DNA of 64,000 bases from Galbibacter sp038433465 (GCF_038433465.1 NZ_JAESVF010000003.1:186001-250000); one strand, 5' to 3'. Counted from the stretch's first letter, positions 44,201 to 52,674 are shown. Numbers and translations are program-made. Notes: generated from the letters alone by a model not told the origin.

Positions 44201-44726
44201 AATTTAATTCTTTTAAAAGCCCTTTTAACTTTTGTTTCCCACGCAATAAATTGGTTCGGGAAGTTGCATTGTTAATTCCTAAAATCTGAGAAATCTCGTC
44301 GTGGTCATACCCTTCAATCAAGTATAACATCAATACATATTTATATTTATCAGAAAGTGTCTCAATAACATTTTTTATAACCGCTACATCAATGGTTTCA
44401 TTAATTTCCCAAGTATCGTCGTCTTTCAGCAAAGACATATTTTCATTAATCGCTACCACTTCTTGATGCTTCGATTTTAAAAAATCTAAACACTTATTAA
44501 TTACAATACGTTTTAACCACGCTCCAAAAGTAACTTCTGCCTTAAATTGATTTAATTTCTGAAACGCTTTGATAAATGCTTCTTGCATGACATCTTGCGC
44601 GTCGTCGGTGTTTTTAACATATCGCATAGCAACACAAAACATTCCGTCGCAATATTTGTCGTAAAGTTGCATTTGCGACTTCCGATCGTTGTTTTTGCAC
44701 TTCTCAATTAAATCGATTTCAAGCAT
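44184..44726 (-). CDS. ECF RNA polymerase sigma factor
   Basis: This 180-residue sigma-70 factor has region 2 (LYDKYCDGMFCVAMRYVKNTDDAQDVMQEAFIKAF...FGAWLKRIVINKCLDFLK) and region 4 (IETLSDKYKYVLMLYLIEGYDHDEISQILGINNATSRTNLLRGKQKL). The 17-bp overlap with the downstream membrane protein gene supports control by an anti-sigma factor. A 22-bp palindrome lies 56 bp upstream. It is the first gene of a three-gene operon. Confidence 0.92.
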   Translation of the reverse strand: MLEIDLIEKCKNNDRKSQMQLYDKYCDGMFCVAMRYVKNTDDAQDVMQEAFIKAFQKLNQFKAEVTFGAWLKRIVINKCLDFLKSKHQEVVAINENMSLLKDDDTWEINETIDVAVIKNVIETLSDKYKYVLMLYLIEGYDHDEISQILGINNATSRTNLLRGKQKLKGLLKELNYGEGY

Positions 44727-44781
44727 GCCGGCTTGTTACTTTTAGTTGGTATTAGTTACTATTCATCTTAAAGACGATACG

Positions 44782-44803
44782 AAAAATGAAACGTTTCATT
44801 TTT
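44782..44803. promoter_or_regulatory. Perfect 22-bp palindrome upstream of the ECF sigma gene
   Basis: AAAAATGAAAC|GTTTCATTTTT is fully symmetric, centred on ACGT. It lies between the divergent sigma operon and the mutarotase gene. A second dyad CGTATTT...AAATACG occurs at 44827-44848. The T-run would also allow some terminator activity, but no gene ends here, so an operator is more likely. Confidence 0.5.
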
Positions 44804-44933
44804 TAAAAAAAATCTGTAAAAACAGTCGTATTTTATAACAGAAATACGTGCATTGGCTATGCTAATTTGTATTTTAGCCACTGCTACTAAGTTAGATTTT
44901 TATTATAGAAAGACGCCGATAAAATTTAAGTAA

Positions 44934-45887
44934 ATGAAAAAATACAGTATTGAAAATAAATATATAAAACTTATTACTTTAGACTACGGAGCAACCGTAC
45001 ATCAACTCATTACAAAAGACAAAAACGGAGACGATGTGAATGTTGTAATGGGATTTGAAAACCTTGAAGATTACCGTAACAATTCGGGATATATTGGGGC
45101 TTCGGTAGGTAGATTTGCAGGGCGAATTAGAAAAGAAGGTTACCATATTAACAACAACCATTATGATGTTTACACCGAAAATAATGTACATCTACACGGT
45201 GGAAAAGAAGGGTTTTCGTTTAAAAAATGGACGCTCGAGAGCATTGAAAACGGTGAAGAACCAAGTATAAAATTTTCTTATTTAAGTCCAGATAAAGAAG
45301 AAGGATACCCTGGAAACCTAAAAGTTTTGGTTACTTACAAATTGGTTGAAAATCAGTTTATAATTATTTACGAAGCCACTACAGACCAAGATACCATTGT
45401 GAATTTAACCAATCATAATTATTACAACCTCAACGGAAATGGCACAATTCTGAACCACGAATTACAAATTAATGCTGAACATATTTTAAGTAAAGATGCA
45501 GATGCAATCCCAACGGGAGATTTTACTTCAGTAGAAAACTCGCATTTCGATTTTAGAACAACAAGAGAGATTGGAAGTACTTTTGAATTTAAAGGAATTG
45601 ACGATACTTATGTTTTAAAAGAAAACAATCCGCTTGCTATTTTACACAGCAAACAAACGGGAATCGAAATGGAGGTGGCGTCTAACCAACCTGGAGTTGT
45701 AATTTACACTCCCGAGAAAATGAACGAAGACATATTACTTAACAAACCGCTTGAAACATACCCAAGCATTTGTTTTGAAACCGAGAAGTTTTCAGACGCT
45801 CCAAACCACCCACACTTCCCTTCCACTCATTTAAAAAAAGGGGATGTTTACAAAAACGAAACTACTTTTACATTCCGTATAAAATAA
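44934..45887 (+). CDS. galM: Aldose 1-epimerase (galactose mutarotase)
   Basis: This 317-residue enzyme interconverts alpha- and beta-aldohexoses. Motifs: YGATVHQLI, GASVGRFAGRIRKEGY with ENNVHLHGGKEGFSFKKW (substrate-binding His), NLTNHNYYNLNG (catalytic His) and the catalytic Glu in ICFETEKFSDAPNHPHFPSTHL. No signal peptide, so cytoplasmic. Not next to other galactose genes. A strong terminator follows. Confidence 0.92.
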   Translation: MKKYSIENKYIKLITLDYGATVHQLITKDKNGDDVNVVMGFENLEDYRNNSGYIGASVGRFAGRIRKEGYHINNNHYDVYTENNVHLHGGKEGFSFKKWTLESIENGEEPSIKFSYLSPDKEEGYPGNLKVLVTYKLVENQFIIIYEATTDQDTIVNLTNHNYYNLNGNGTILNHELQINAEHILSKDADAIPTGDFTSVENSHFDFRTTREIGSTFEFKGIDDTYVLKENNPLAILHSKQTGIEMEVASNQPGVVIYTPEKMNEDILLNKPLETYPSICFETEKFSDAPNHPHFPSTHLKKGDVYKNETTFTFRIK

Positions 45888-45895
45888 CAACAAAC

Positions 45896-45925
45896 AAAAA
45901 GCCTCAACAATGTTGAGGCTTTTTG
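45896..45925. terminator. Bidirectional terminator between galM and ohr
   Basis: AAAAAGCCTCAACA (45896-45909) and TGTTGAGGCTTTTT (45911-45924) form a 14-bp perfect stem with A- and T-tracts on both sides, serving both convergent genes. Confidence 0.9.
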
Positions 45926-45944
45926 TTTTGTACATTGGTATTGA

Positions 45945-46370
45945 TTACACCATTAAGTTAAGCGTCACATCAATATTATCTTCTGTAGCTCTAGAATAAG
46001 GACAAACTTCATGCGCTGCATTAACAAGTTCCTCCCCTACTTCTTGGTCAATTCCTGGTAAGGTAACATCCAAAATTACATCCAATAAAAAACCTCCTAG
46101 CTCTTCGTCTTTTCCAATTCCTACAGTAGCTGCAACGTCAAAATCGGTTCCGATATCAACTTTCTTTTCGCGTGCTACATGTTGTAAGGCACTACCAAAA
46201 CACGCAGCGTATCCTGCAGCAAACAATTGCTCTGGGTTTGTAAATGCGCCTCCGTTACCTCCCAATTCCTTCGGAAGTTCTAATTTCATATCTATTACTC
46301 CATCGTCACTCTTTACATGTCCTGCTCTACCGCCAGTGGCTGTTGCACTCGCTTTGTATAATGCTTTCAT
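45945..46370 (-). CDS. ohr: Organic hydroperoxide resistance protein (Ohr/OsmC family)
   Basis: This 141-residue thiol peroxidase reduces organic hydroperoxides. The family pattern of two cysteines is present: Cys57 in AAGYAACFGSAL and Cys123 in AAHEVCPYSRAT, together with the N-terminal ALYKASATATGGRAGHVKSDDG of the Ohr subgroup. Single gene; no OhrR regulator adjacent. Confidence 0.92.
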   Translation of the reverse strand: MKALYKASATATGGRAGHVKSDDGVIDMKLELPKELGGNGGAFTNPEQLFAAGYAACFGSALQHVAREKKVDIGTDFDVAATVGIGKDEELGGFLLDVILDVTLPGIDQEVGEELVNAAHEVCPYSRATEDNIDVTLNLMV

Positions 46371-46461
46371 TTGTTTGTTTTTTTAAATTCTCTCTAATAT
46401 ACTTTTAATAACACATATTATCATAATTTTAGTTATTAAATTTGTTTTAAAATTTATTGGC

Positions 46462-47541
46462 TTGCCAACCAAAAAAACACATCCAACTACACAAAATAAA
46501 CAAGAAGGTATTTCTAAAACTGAAATAACCAATGCAAATGCCATTTCAAATTTTAAAGAAAAACGCAAAAGAAATATTTCTGCTGAAAGTCTTGCAAAAG
46601 CTATTATTGACGGAGACATTGTAGCGCTCAGTCAGGCTATCACCTTAATTGAAAGTTCAAACCCAACACATACCGAAAAGGCAAACCAAATTTTATCGTT
46701 GTGTTTACCCCACGCCAATAATTCTATTCGTGTTGGAATTACAGGTGTACCTGGCGTTGGAAAAAGCACCTTTATAGAAGCGCTCGGAACCCACATTGCC
46801 TCCGAAGAAAATAAAGTTGCTGTGTTGGCTGTCGACCCGAGTAGTTCGATTTCGCAAGGAAGTATTTTAGGCGATAAAACTCGTATGGAGAATTTGGTAA
46901 AAAACAAGCATGTTTACATTAGACCCTCGGCAGCTGGAAATTCTTTGGGTGGTGTTGCTCGAAAAACTCGCGAGACTATTATTTTATGTGAAGCCTGTGG
47001 TTTTAAAACTATTTTGGTAGAAACTGTTGGTGTTGGTCAAAGTGAAACTGCAGTGCACAGTATGGTTGATTTCTTTTTACTGCTGAAACTTTCTGGTGCT
47101 GGAGATGAATTGCAAGGCATTAAAAGAGGAATTATTGAACTAGCGGATGCTATTGTAATCAATAAAGCCGATGGCGATAATCTTCAGAAGGCTAAAATTG
47201 CAAAAACTGAATTTTCGCGAGCGCTTCATTTGTACCCTCCAAAAGCTAACAATTGGAAGCCTCAGGTGTTGCTAACTTCAGCAATAGAAAACAAAGGAAT
47301 TGACAAAGCGTGGGAGCTTATTCTATCGTATATCAAAACTTCAAAAGAGCAGGATACCTTCCGCAGTAAAAGAATATCGCAGAATAAATTTTGGTTGTAC
47401 CAAACCATTGATGAAAACCTAAAATCAACGTTTTATCAAAATTCAAAAATAGCTAAAGAACTAGCGCTGCAAATCGAAGCTATCGAACAAAATAAAACTA
47501 CGCCTTTTGCTGCTGCTCAATATTTACTTGGTTTGTTATGA
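46462..47541 (+). CDS. meaB: Methylmalonyl-CoA mutase-associated GTPase MeaB (ArgK)
   Basis: This 359-residue G protein protects and reloads adenosylcobalamin on methylmalonyl-CoA mutase. It has a Walker A GVPGVGKST (about 95-103), DPSSSISQGSILGDKTRM, ETVGVGQSE (G3) and NKADGDN (G4). The start appears to be TTG (MPTKKTHP); no better in-frame ATG is seen near the N-terminus. The 50-residue N-terminal extension is rich in Lys/Asn. It complements the PduO gene at 36940; the mutase itself lies outside the window. Confidence 0.92.
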   Translation: MPTKKTHPTTQNKQEGISKTEITNANAISNFKEKRKRNISAESLAKAIIDGDIVALSQAITLIESSNPTHTEKANQILSLCLPHANNSIRVGITGVPGVGKSTFIEALGTHIASEENKVAVLAVDPSSSISQGSILGDKTRMENLVKNKHVYIRPSAAGNSLGGVARKTRETIILCEACGFKTILVETVGVGQSETAVHSMVDFFLLLKLSGAGDELQGIKRGIIELADAIVINKADGDNLQKAKIAKTEFSRALHLYPPKANNWKPQVLLTSAIENKGIDKAWELILSYIKTSKEQDTFRSKRISQNKFWLYQTIDENLKSTFYQNSKIAKELALQIEAIEQNKTTPFAAAQYLLGLL

Positions 47542-47558
47542 TAATGGCGCTAAATAGC

Positions 47559-47566
47559 TACATTTG
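47559..47566 (+). promoter_or_regulatory. -7 promoter element of the glycolipid operon
   Basis: TACATTTG matches TAnnTTTG; a TTTG at 47532-47535 is 23 bp upstream. About 40 bp before the GT2 start codon and just after meaB. Confidence 0.45.
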
Positions 47567-47607
47567 CAAATAGTTTGTAAAAAGCAAACCATAATAGTTT
47601 TTAATAT

Positions 47608-48321
47608 ATGAGTTACGAGTTTACGATAATTGTGCCTGTTTACAACGAGGAAGACAACCTAGAAAGGGTTGAAAAAGAGTTTAATAAATACTTTGAGATT
47701 GCTGCAAAACCTACCAAAGTTCTTTTTGTAAATGATGGTTCTAAAGACAAAAGTCAGGAACTTATTGAAACTATTTGTAAGCGTTCTCCAAACTTCGAGT
47801 ATATTTCTTTTTTAGAAAACCGAGGATTGAGTGCTGCTATTAAAGCTGGATTTGATCATGTGGAAACTCCGCTTTTGGGGTATATCGACTCCGATTTACA
47901 AACAGCTCCAGAAGATTTCAACCTCTTACTTGAGCATATCGAAGCATACGATTTGGTAACTGGAGTACGTGCCAACAGAAAAGATTCGTTTGTAAAGAAT
48001 ATGTCTTCTACCATTGCAAACGGAATTAGACGTGCTTTTACACACGACGGAATGGACGACACCGGTTGCCCATTAAAGGTTATAAAAACTGATTATGCCA
48101 AACGAATTCCTATGTTTAAAGGCTTACACCGTTTTTTACCTGCCATGATTTTATTGCAAGAAGGAAAAATTATTCAAATTCCTGTACAGCATTTTCCTCG
48201 AATTGCAGGAACAGCAAAATTTGGGTTTTGGAACCGACTTATTGGTCCGCTTCAAGATTGTTTTGCCTATTTATGGATGAAGAAAAAATATATTAATTAC
48301 ACCATTGCTAAAAAAGGATAA
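47608..48321 (+). CDS. GT2 glycosyltransferase, dolichol/undecaprenyl-phosphate sugar synthase-like
   Basis: This 237-residue GT-A fold enzyme resembles dolichol-phosphate mannose synthase and ArnC/GtrB. It has VPVYNEEDNLERVE, the DxD-type motif DSD at 94-96 (GYIDSDLQTAPED), GVRANRKDSF and a C-terminal GTAKFGFWNR...RYINYTIAKK segment, but no long C-terminal membrane domain. It would charge an undecaprenyl phosphate with a sugar. Its TAA touches the ATG of the LAB_N gene, so the operon is tightly coupled. Confidence 0.88.
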   Translation: MSYEFTIIVPVYNEEDNLERVEKEFNKYFEIAAKPTKVLFVNDGSKDKSQELIETICKRSPNFEYISFLENRGLSAAIKAGFDHVETPLLGYIDSDLQTAPEDFNLLLEHIEAYDLVTGVRANRKDSFVKNMSSTIANGIRRAFTHDGMDDTGCPLKVIKTDYAKRIPMFKGLHRFLPAMILLQEGKIIQIPVQHFPRIAGTAKFGFWNRLIGPLQDCFAYLWMKKKYINYTIAKKG

Positions 48322-48945
48322 ATGGCAAATTGGGCAATATATTCCATTGGTTTTTTGGCACAAATACTTTTCTCTGGAAGATTAATTTACCAATGGATAA
48401 GCTCCGAGAAAAGCAAAAAAGTATTAACCCCATCTTTGTTTTGGAAGCTTAGTTTATTTGCTTCCTTTTTACTTTTTGTATACGGTTGGCTTCGCGACGA
48501 CTTTGCAATAATGCTTGGGCAAATACTTACCTATTTTATATACATTAGAAACCTACAATTACAAGGAGAATGGCAAAAAGCACCCTTGTTATTACGCATT
48601 TTTTTATTTGTATTTCCAATCATCATTGTTGTGTATGGATACAATAATAATGTGTACGATATAGACGACCTTTTTAAAAACGAAAACATTCCGTTTTGGT
48701 TGTTAATTCTAGGTATTGTAGCGCAGGTATTGTTTACGTTTCGTTTTATTTACCAGTGGTTATATTCAGAAAAAAGAAAAGAATCTACACTACCCGCAGG
48801 CTTTTGGTTATTAAGTTTAATAGGTGCTTTGTTGATTTTAAGCTATGCTATTTTCAGGAAAGACCCTGTTTTGTTGGTTGGACATTCTTTAGGGACAATT
48901 ATTTATGCGCGAAATTTATTTATTTTAAAAAAGCAACATGATTGA
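48322..48945 (+). CDS. Double LAB_N-domain membrane protein (lipid-A biosynthesis N-terminal family)
   Basis: This 207-residue protein has six or so transmembrane segments arranged as two LAB_N repeats: FLAQILFSGRLIYQWISSEKS at 12-32 and VAQVLFTFRFIYQWLYSEKR at about 130-149, both followed by SLFWKLS/GFWLLS-type helices. LAB_N units occur at the N-terminus of lipid-A-modifying proteins and often in ArnT-type operons. It follows the GT2 gene with no gap and overlaps the ArnT-like gene by 8 bp. Confidence 0.85.
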   Translation: MANWAIYSIGFLAQILFSGRLIYQWISSEKSKKVLTPSLFWKLSLFASFLLFVYGWLRDDFAIMLGQILTYFIYIRNLQLQGEWQKAPLLLRIFLFVFPIIIVVYGYNNNVYDIDDLFKNENIPFWLLILGIVAQVLFTFRFIYQWLYSEKRKESTLPAGFWLLSLIGALLILSYAIFRKDPVLLVGHSLGTIIYARNLFILKKQHD

Positions 48946-50575
48946 GTTTATCGAAAAACACCCTGTAAAAAGTTTTCTGCTTGTTTGTGCAGCTATATTT
49001 TTAGCTAATCTCGATGTTATTTATGTTAACATTATGGAAGCTAGAAATTTTGTAACCGCTCGAGAGATGCTCGTAAATCAAAATTGGATTCTTACCACCA
49101 TGAACGATTTTCCGAGGTATGAAAAACCGCCTTTACCAACATGGTTAACTGCCATTAGCGCAGCTTTATTTGGGGTTCACAACTTATTTGGTCTCCGATT
49201 ACCTGCAGCATTAGTTGCCATTTTATTGGTATATTTTACCTATAAAATATCAATGCTACTTTTCAGCAATAAAAAACTAAGCTTTTACACGGCGCTTATT
49301 CTTCCAACGTCATTCTATATTATTTTTTCTGGAAGAAATGGACAATGGGATATTTTCACGCACAGTTTTATGGTTGTAAGTATTTATTACACGCTAAAAA
49401 TGCTGAAAGAAAATAATAAGTTGTGGTTCAATACCATAATTGCTGGCGTATTTTTTGGAGCTTCTTTTTTAAGTAAAGGTCCAGTTTCGTTATACGCATT
49501 ATGGCTTCCATTTTTAATTGCAGTTGGAGTTGCATACCGAAAAGATGTAAAACGAAATCGTATTTTACCTTTTATTTTAACCCTTGTAATCGGACTCATA
49601 ATCGGTGGTTCGTGGTTTGTTTATGTACGTTACGCCGATCCAAAATCGTTTTTAGATATCGCCACAGAAGAAGCCGCAAATTGGACAAGCTACAATGTTA
49701 GACCATTTTATTATTACTGGAGTTTTTTCACACAAAGTGGCATCTGGACAATCCCTGCTTTTGTTGCATTATTATTTCCGTATTTAAAAAATAAAGTGAG
49801 TAATAAACAAGGCTACATTTTCACTTTCACTTGGACTATTGCCGCAGTTGTTTTACTATCTATCATTCCTGAAAAAAAATCGAGATACTTATTACCAGTT
49901 CTCATTCCGATGGCTCTAAACACCGCTTTTTATATCGAATACATTACTAATAATTTTAAAACTTTCACCAAGGGAGAAAAAGCTCCTGTGTATTTTAACT
50001 TTGGACTTATAGCACTTATTGGGATTGTATTTCCTGTTGGCGGTTTTATCTTCTTAAAAGACAAATTAGATGGGTATTATTTAAGTTTTATACTGATTTC
50101 CGTAGCGCTTTTTGCTATTGTTTTTTTTATGTTTTATTTTCTTCGGAAGAAACAGCTTGAAAATGTATTTTACTTAACCATTGCTTTTATCATGGCTGTT
50201 ATGGTTTTTGGTTTTCCGTTAGCGAATACTTTTAACAAAAATGAAAATTTTAACAATATTGACAAGCTTCAAACTTCATTAAAATTATATTCACTTGGCG
50301 AGCCAGCTCCAGAAATGATTTGGCATTTGGGCCATGCAGCTCCAGAAATAGAACATCATAAGGTTATTAATTTCCCTTCGGAAAATGAATTCGGAATTTT
50401 AACCAACCATGAAAACGAAGAAAAATTAAACCGTATCTTTGGCAAAACACATCAGATAGAATTTGTGGAAACTTTTGACATTAACTACACTGCAAATCCA
50501 TCTGACAAAGCATACAAAAACAGACTTACGAGCAATTATTATATCATCAAAAAAAAAATAACAAATGAGTATTAA
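48938..50575 (+). CDS. ArnT-like GT39 membrane glycosyltransferase
   Basis: This 545-residue polytopic membrane enzyme of the PMT/ArnT family has about 11-12 membrane helices. The periplasmic loop motif RYEKPPLPTWLTAI (about 59-72), an acidic pair in the first loop (near ARNFVTAREML) and GLRLPAALVAIL are typical. ArnT-family enzymes move a sugar from undecaprenyl phosphate to lipid A or another periplasmic acceptor; the adjacent GT2 and LAB_N genes supply the rest of such a pathway. Substrate unknown, but lipid-A or glycolipid decoration is likely. Confidence 0.86.
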   Translation: MIEFIEKHPVKSFLLVCAAIFLANLDVIYVNIMEARNFVTAREMLVNQNWILTTMNDFPRYEKPPLPTWLTAISAALFGVHNLFGLRLPAALVAILLVYFTYKISMLLFSNKKLSFYTALILPTSFYIIFSGRNGQWDIFTHSFMVVSIYYTLKMLKENNKLWFNTIIAGVFFGASFLSKGPVSLYALWLPFLIAVGVAYRKDVKRNRILPFILTLVIGLIIGGSWFVYVRYADPKSFLDIATEEAANWTSYNVRPFYYYWSFFTQSGIWTIPAFVALLFPYLKNKVSNKQGYIFTFTWTIAAVVLLSIIPEKKSRYLLPVLIPMALNTAFYIEYITNNFKTFTKGEKAPVYFNFGLIALIGIVFPVGGFIFLKDKLDGYYLSFILISVALFAIVFFMFYFLRKKQLENVFYLTIAFIMAVMVFGFPLANTFNKNENFNNIDKLQTSLKLYSLGEPAPEMIWHLGHAAPEIEHHKVINFPSENEFGILTNHENEEKLNRIFGKTHQIEFVETFDINYTANPSDKAYKNRLTSNYYIIKKKITNEY

Positions 50576-51230
50576 CAAAACCGAAAAATTGGGCTACGCC
50601 TTTTTAGCCGTTGTTTTTATTTTCAGTTTGTATTTAGGCTTTACAAACGTCGATTACTTTAATAATGTTTTTACTGCAGAAGATAAAACTGTAGAAACTG
50701 GTACCGCTATTATGCTACTTTGCGTTAGTTTACTTTGTTTTTACCGACTGTTTAGCATTAGTAAAGGAAAATCGACTACTTGGAAGATAGGTGTTTTACT
50801 TTTTGCTATTCTTTTCTTTTTTGGCGCTGGTGAAGAAATTTCGTGGGGACAACGTATTTTCGGCATCGAATCGGGAGAGTATTTTTTACAAAACAACGCA
50901 CAAAAAGAAACCAATTTACACAACTTAGTGGTTGGAGGTAAAAAGGTAAATAAAATAATTTTTAGTCAGTTACTAATGGTTGCAATGGTTATTTATTTAA
51001 TTGCACTACCAATTATGTATCGAAAAATGGAATGGGTTAAAAATCTAGCAGATAATTTTGCAGTGCCTGTTGTAAAGTGGCATCAAACAATAGCTTTTAT
51101 AATTTCTACTATTTTGGTGGCTATTATTCCTGCGGATAGAAAATGGGAAGTGTACGAACTAGCCTTCGGAATTATATTCTTTTTGATATTTTTATATCCA
51201 TTAAATGGATACCTTTTCAATAAAAAATAA
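50565..51230 (+). CDS. Uncharacterised membrane protein with EEISWGQR motif
   Basis: This 221-residue integral membrane protein has six or seven helices. It overlaps the ArnT-like gene by 11 bp. A highly polar segment within the membrane region, GAGEEISWGQRIFG (87-100), is followed by FLQNNAQKETNLHNLVVGG (107-125); the Glu90/Glu91, Gln96, Arg97, Glu115, His119 arrangement looks like a metal or catalytic site. From memory this pattern (GEEISWGQR...NxQxExNLHN) recurs in many bacterial membrane proteins with no known function. A role in the same glycolipid pathway is inferred from operon position. Confidence 0.75.
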   Translation: MSINKTEKLGYAFLAVVFIFSLYLGFTNVDYFNNVFTAEDKTVETGTAIMLLCVSLLCFYRLFSISKGKSTTWKIGVLLFAILFFFGAGEEISWGQRIFGIESGEYFLQNNAQKETNLHNLVVGGKKVNKIIFSQLLMVAMVIYLIALPIMYRKMEWVKNLADNFAVPVVKWHQTIAFIISTILVAIIPADRKWEVYELAFGIIFFLIFLYPLNGYLFNKK

Positions 51231-51389
51231 GATTGTCCGCAATCTGTCATAATGCACTGTCACCTCGAGCGAAGTCGAGAGATCATTTGACATAACAGCT
51301 TTAAATAGGGTCTCGACTCCGCCTGTCTGCCGACAAAGGCAGGCTCGACCTGACATTTTAATCTTGGTGTGGTATATTACGGATATTCA
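51231..51389 (-). repeat. Interspersed repeat family 2, copy 4 (reverse orientation)
   Basis: This roughly 160-bp copy in reverse reads TCCGCAATCTGTCATAATG at its left end and GGTATATTACGGA at its right end. It contains the inverted GTCGAGA/CTCGACC parts and the 22-bp module (CCTGTCTGCCGACAAAGGCAGG on the plus strand). It follows the EEISWGQR gene directly. Confidence 0.8.
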
Positions 51390-51393
51390 ATTA

Positions 51394-51431
51394 AAAAACA
51401 AAGGCTAGTAAATTTACTAGCCTTTGTTTTT
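51394..51431. terminator. Bidirectional terminator (38-bp palindrome)
   Basis: AAAAACAAAGGCTAGTAAA and its exact reverse complement TTTACTAGCCTTTGTTTTT form a perfect dyad, between the convergent glycolipid operon and the dehydrogenase gene. Confidence 0.85.
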
Positions 51432-51449
51432 GGAAACAGATTTATCATG

Positions 51450-52346
51450 CTACTTTAAAAAATCTTTTTCTTGATATGCTGGGTTTGGATACTTGTAAAA
51501 TCCTTCTCCTGTAGATGTTCCTAATTTTCCTTTATCGATAAAGTTCTCCTGTAAATAATCTGCCAAGTCTAATAACTCTTGGTTTTTACTAACTTCACCA
51601 TTCATTTTAATAATATTATACGCCGTTTTAATTCCAATAATATCTAAAATTGCTATCGGTCCAAGTGGCGCTCCTGTTCCAACCATCCATGTTTTGTCAA
51701 TACTTTCATGATCGGTAATATTTTTAGAAACCAAATTCGCAGCCGACGTAAATAACGGCACCAATAATGTGTTTAAAATATACCCTGGTTGTTCTTTTTG
51801 CAACGGAATAATAACCATTCCTAATGCTTTGGCAAAATCTACAATTTCATCATAGATTTTTGGGTCGGTTCCTGGGTGTCCCATAACCTCCGCCGTATTA
51901 TGAATCCAAATTAAATTGGCAAAGTGTAAGTTTAAAAATCGAGTTGGTCTTCCCGTTGCCTCAGCAAATGTACTTGGAACCAAAGTTGATGAATTTGAAA
52001 CAAATATTGTTTTCTCTGGAGCAACTTTTGAGAGCTTCTCGTAAAATTCTAATTTAATATTTACATTTTCAGGAACCGCTTCAACCAATAAATCGGCATC
52101 TGCTACCGATGCTGCTAAATCAGAAGTATAACTTAAATTGCTATACGTTTGATCTAGCTGCTCATCAGTTGCGTTAATGTCTTTTTTATAAGATTCTCTT
52201 AAATTATTAAATTTAGCTTTTGCTCTTTCAATTACCTCATCGTTTATGTCGTAAATAATTACTTTAAAACCTTTAAAGGCTGCTTGAAAAGCAATTTGAT
52301 AACCTAACACACCACTTCCTGCTACTGTAACATTTTTTATGTCCAT
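51450..52346 (-). CDS. 3-hydroxyacyl-CoA dehydrogenase (3-hydroxybutyryl-CoA type)
   Basis: This 298-residue NAD-dependent enzyme oxidises 3-hydroxyacyl-CoA. The Rossmann turn AGSGVLGYQIA (9-19), DIND (33-36), the catalytic His141 in HFANLIWIHNTAEV with Glu153, and the C-terminal GAPLGPIAILDIIGI are visible. The usual HFFNP is changed to HFANL, common in a stand-alone short family that acts on short-chain substrates. No enoyl-CoA hydratase fusion and no other beta-oxidation genes nearby. Confidence 0.87.
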   Translation of the reverse strand: MDIKNVTVAGSGVLGYQIAFQAAFKGFKVIIYDINDEVIERAKAKFNNLRESYKKDINATDEQLDQTYSNLSYTSDLAASVADADLLVEAVPENVNIKLEFYEKLSKVAPEKTIFVSNSSTLVPSTFAEATGRPTRFLNLHFANLIWIHNTAEVMGHPGTDPKIYDEIVDFAKALGMVIIPLQKEQPGYILNTLLVPLFTSAANLVSKNITDHESIDKTWMVGTGAPLGPIAILDIIGIKTAYNIIKMNGEVSKNQELLDLADYLQENFIDKGKLGTSTGEGFYKYPNPAYQEKDFLK

Positions 52347-52417
52347 AATTCAAATTTATATATTTCATTACTATTTAATTTATGGTGTATTGTGGTGGTT
52401 TTTGATATATCTTTTTG

Positions 52418-52597
52418 TTAACGTCTTCCGCCTCCGTAAACGTCTATTCCCATACTAGGAACTACTCTTGGGCCGTGAGAACCCCAAACTACGTCTACTC
52501 CAGCGTGACTAGAAATGTGCGCATTTGCACACGATGTAATTGTAACGACGCTAATTATCATTACTATAATTGCAATAAACTTATATCTTTTTTTCAT
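52418..52597 (-). CDS. Small 59-residue lipoprotein
   Basis: This is a short gene encoded by ATG at 52597 and TAA at 52418-52420. The protein has a basic start (MKKRYKF), a hydrophobic segment (IAIIVMIISVVTI), a lipobox ITSC with Cys23, and a short Gly/Arg/His-containing tail ending DVYGGGRR. It fills most of the 328-bp gap between the dehydrogenase and VOC genes. I do not recognise a family; lack of repeats and a clean lipobox argue for a real gene. Confidence 0.6.
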   Translation of the reverse strand: MKKRYKFIAIIVMIISVVTITSCANAHISSHAGVDVVWGSHGPRVVPSMGIDVYGGGRR

Positions 52598-52674
52598 CTG
52601 TAATATTTTAAAAGTCAGATTGAATATTTATATTTTAACTCTAATTGTATCGTTTTTATTTCTGAAAAAAGCTA

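Noticed and set aside
52351..52358. TAAATTTG on the minus strand as a promoter for the 3-hydroxyacyl-CoA dehydrogenase
   Set aside because: It lies only about 5 bp from the start codon, which would put the transcription start inside the gene.
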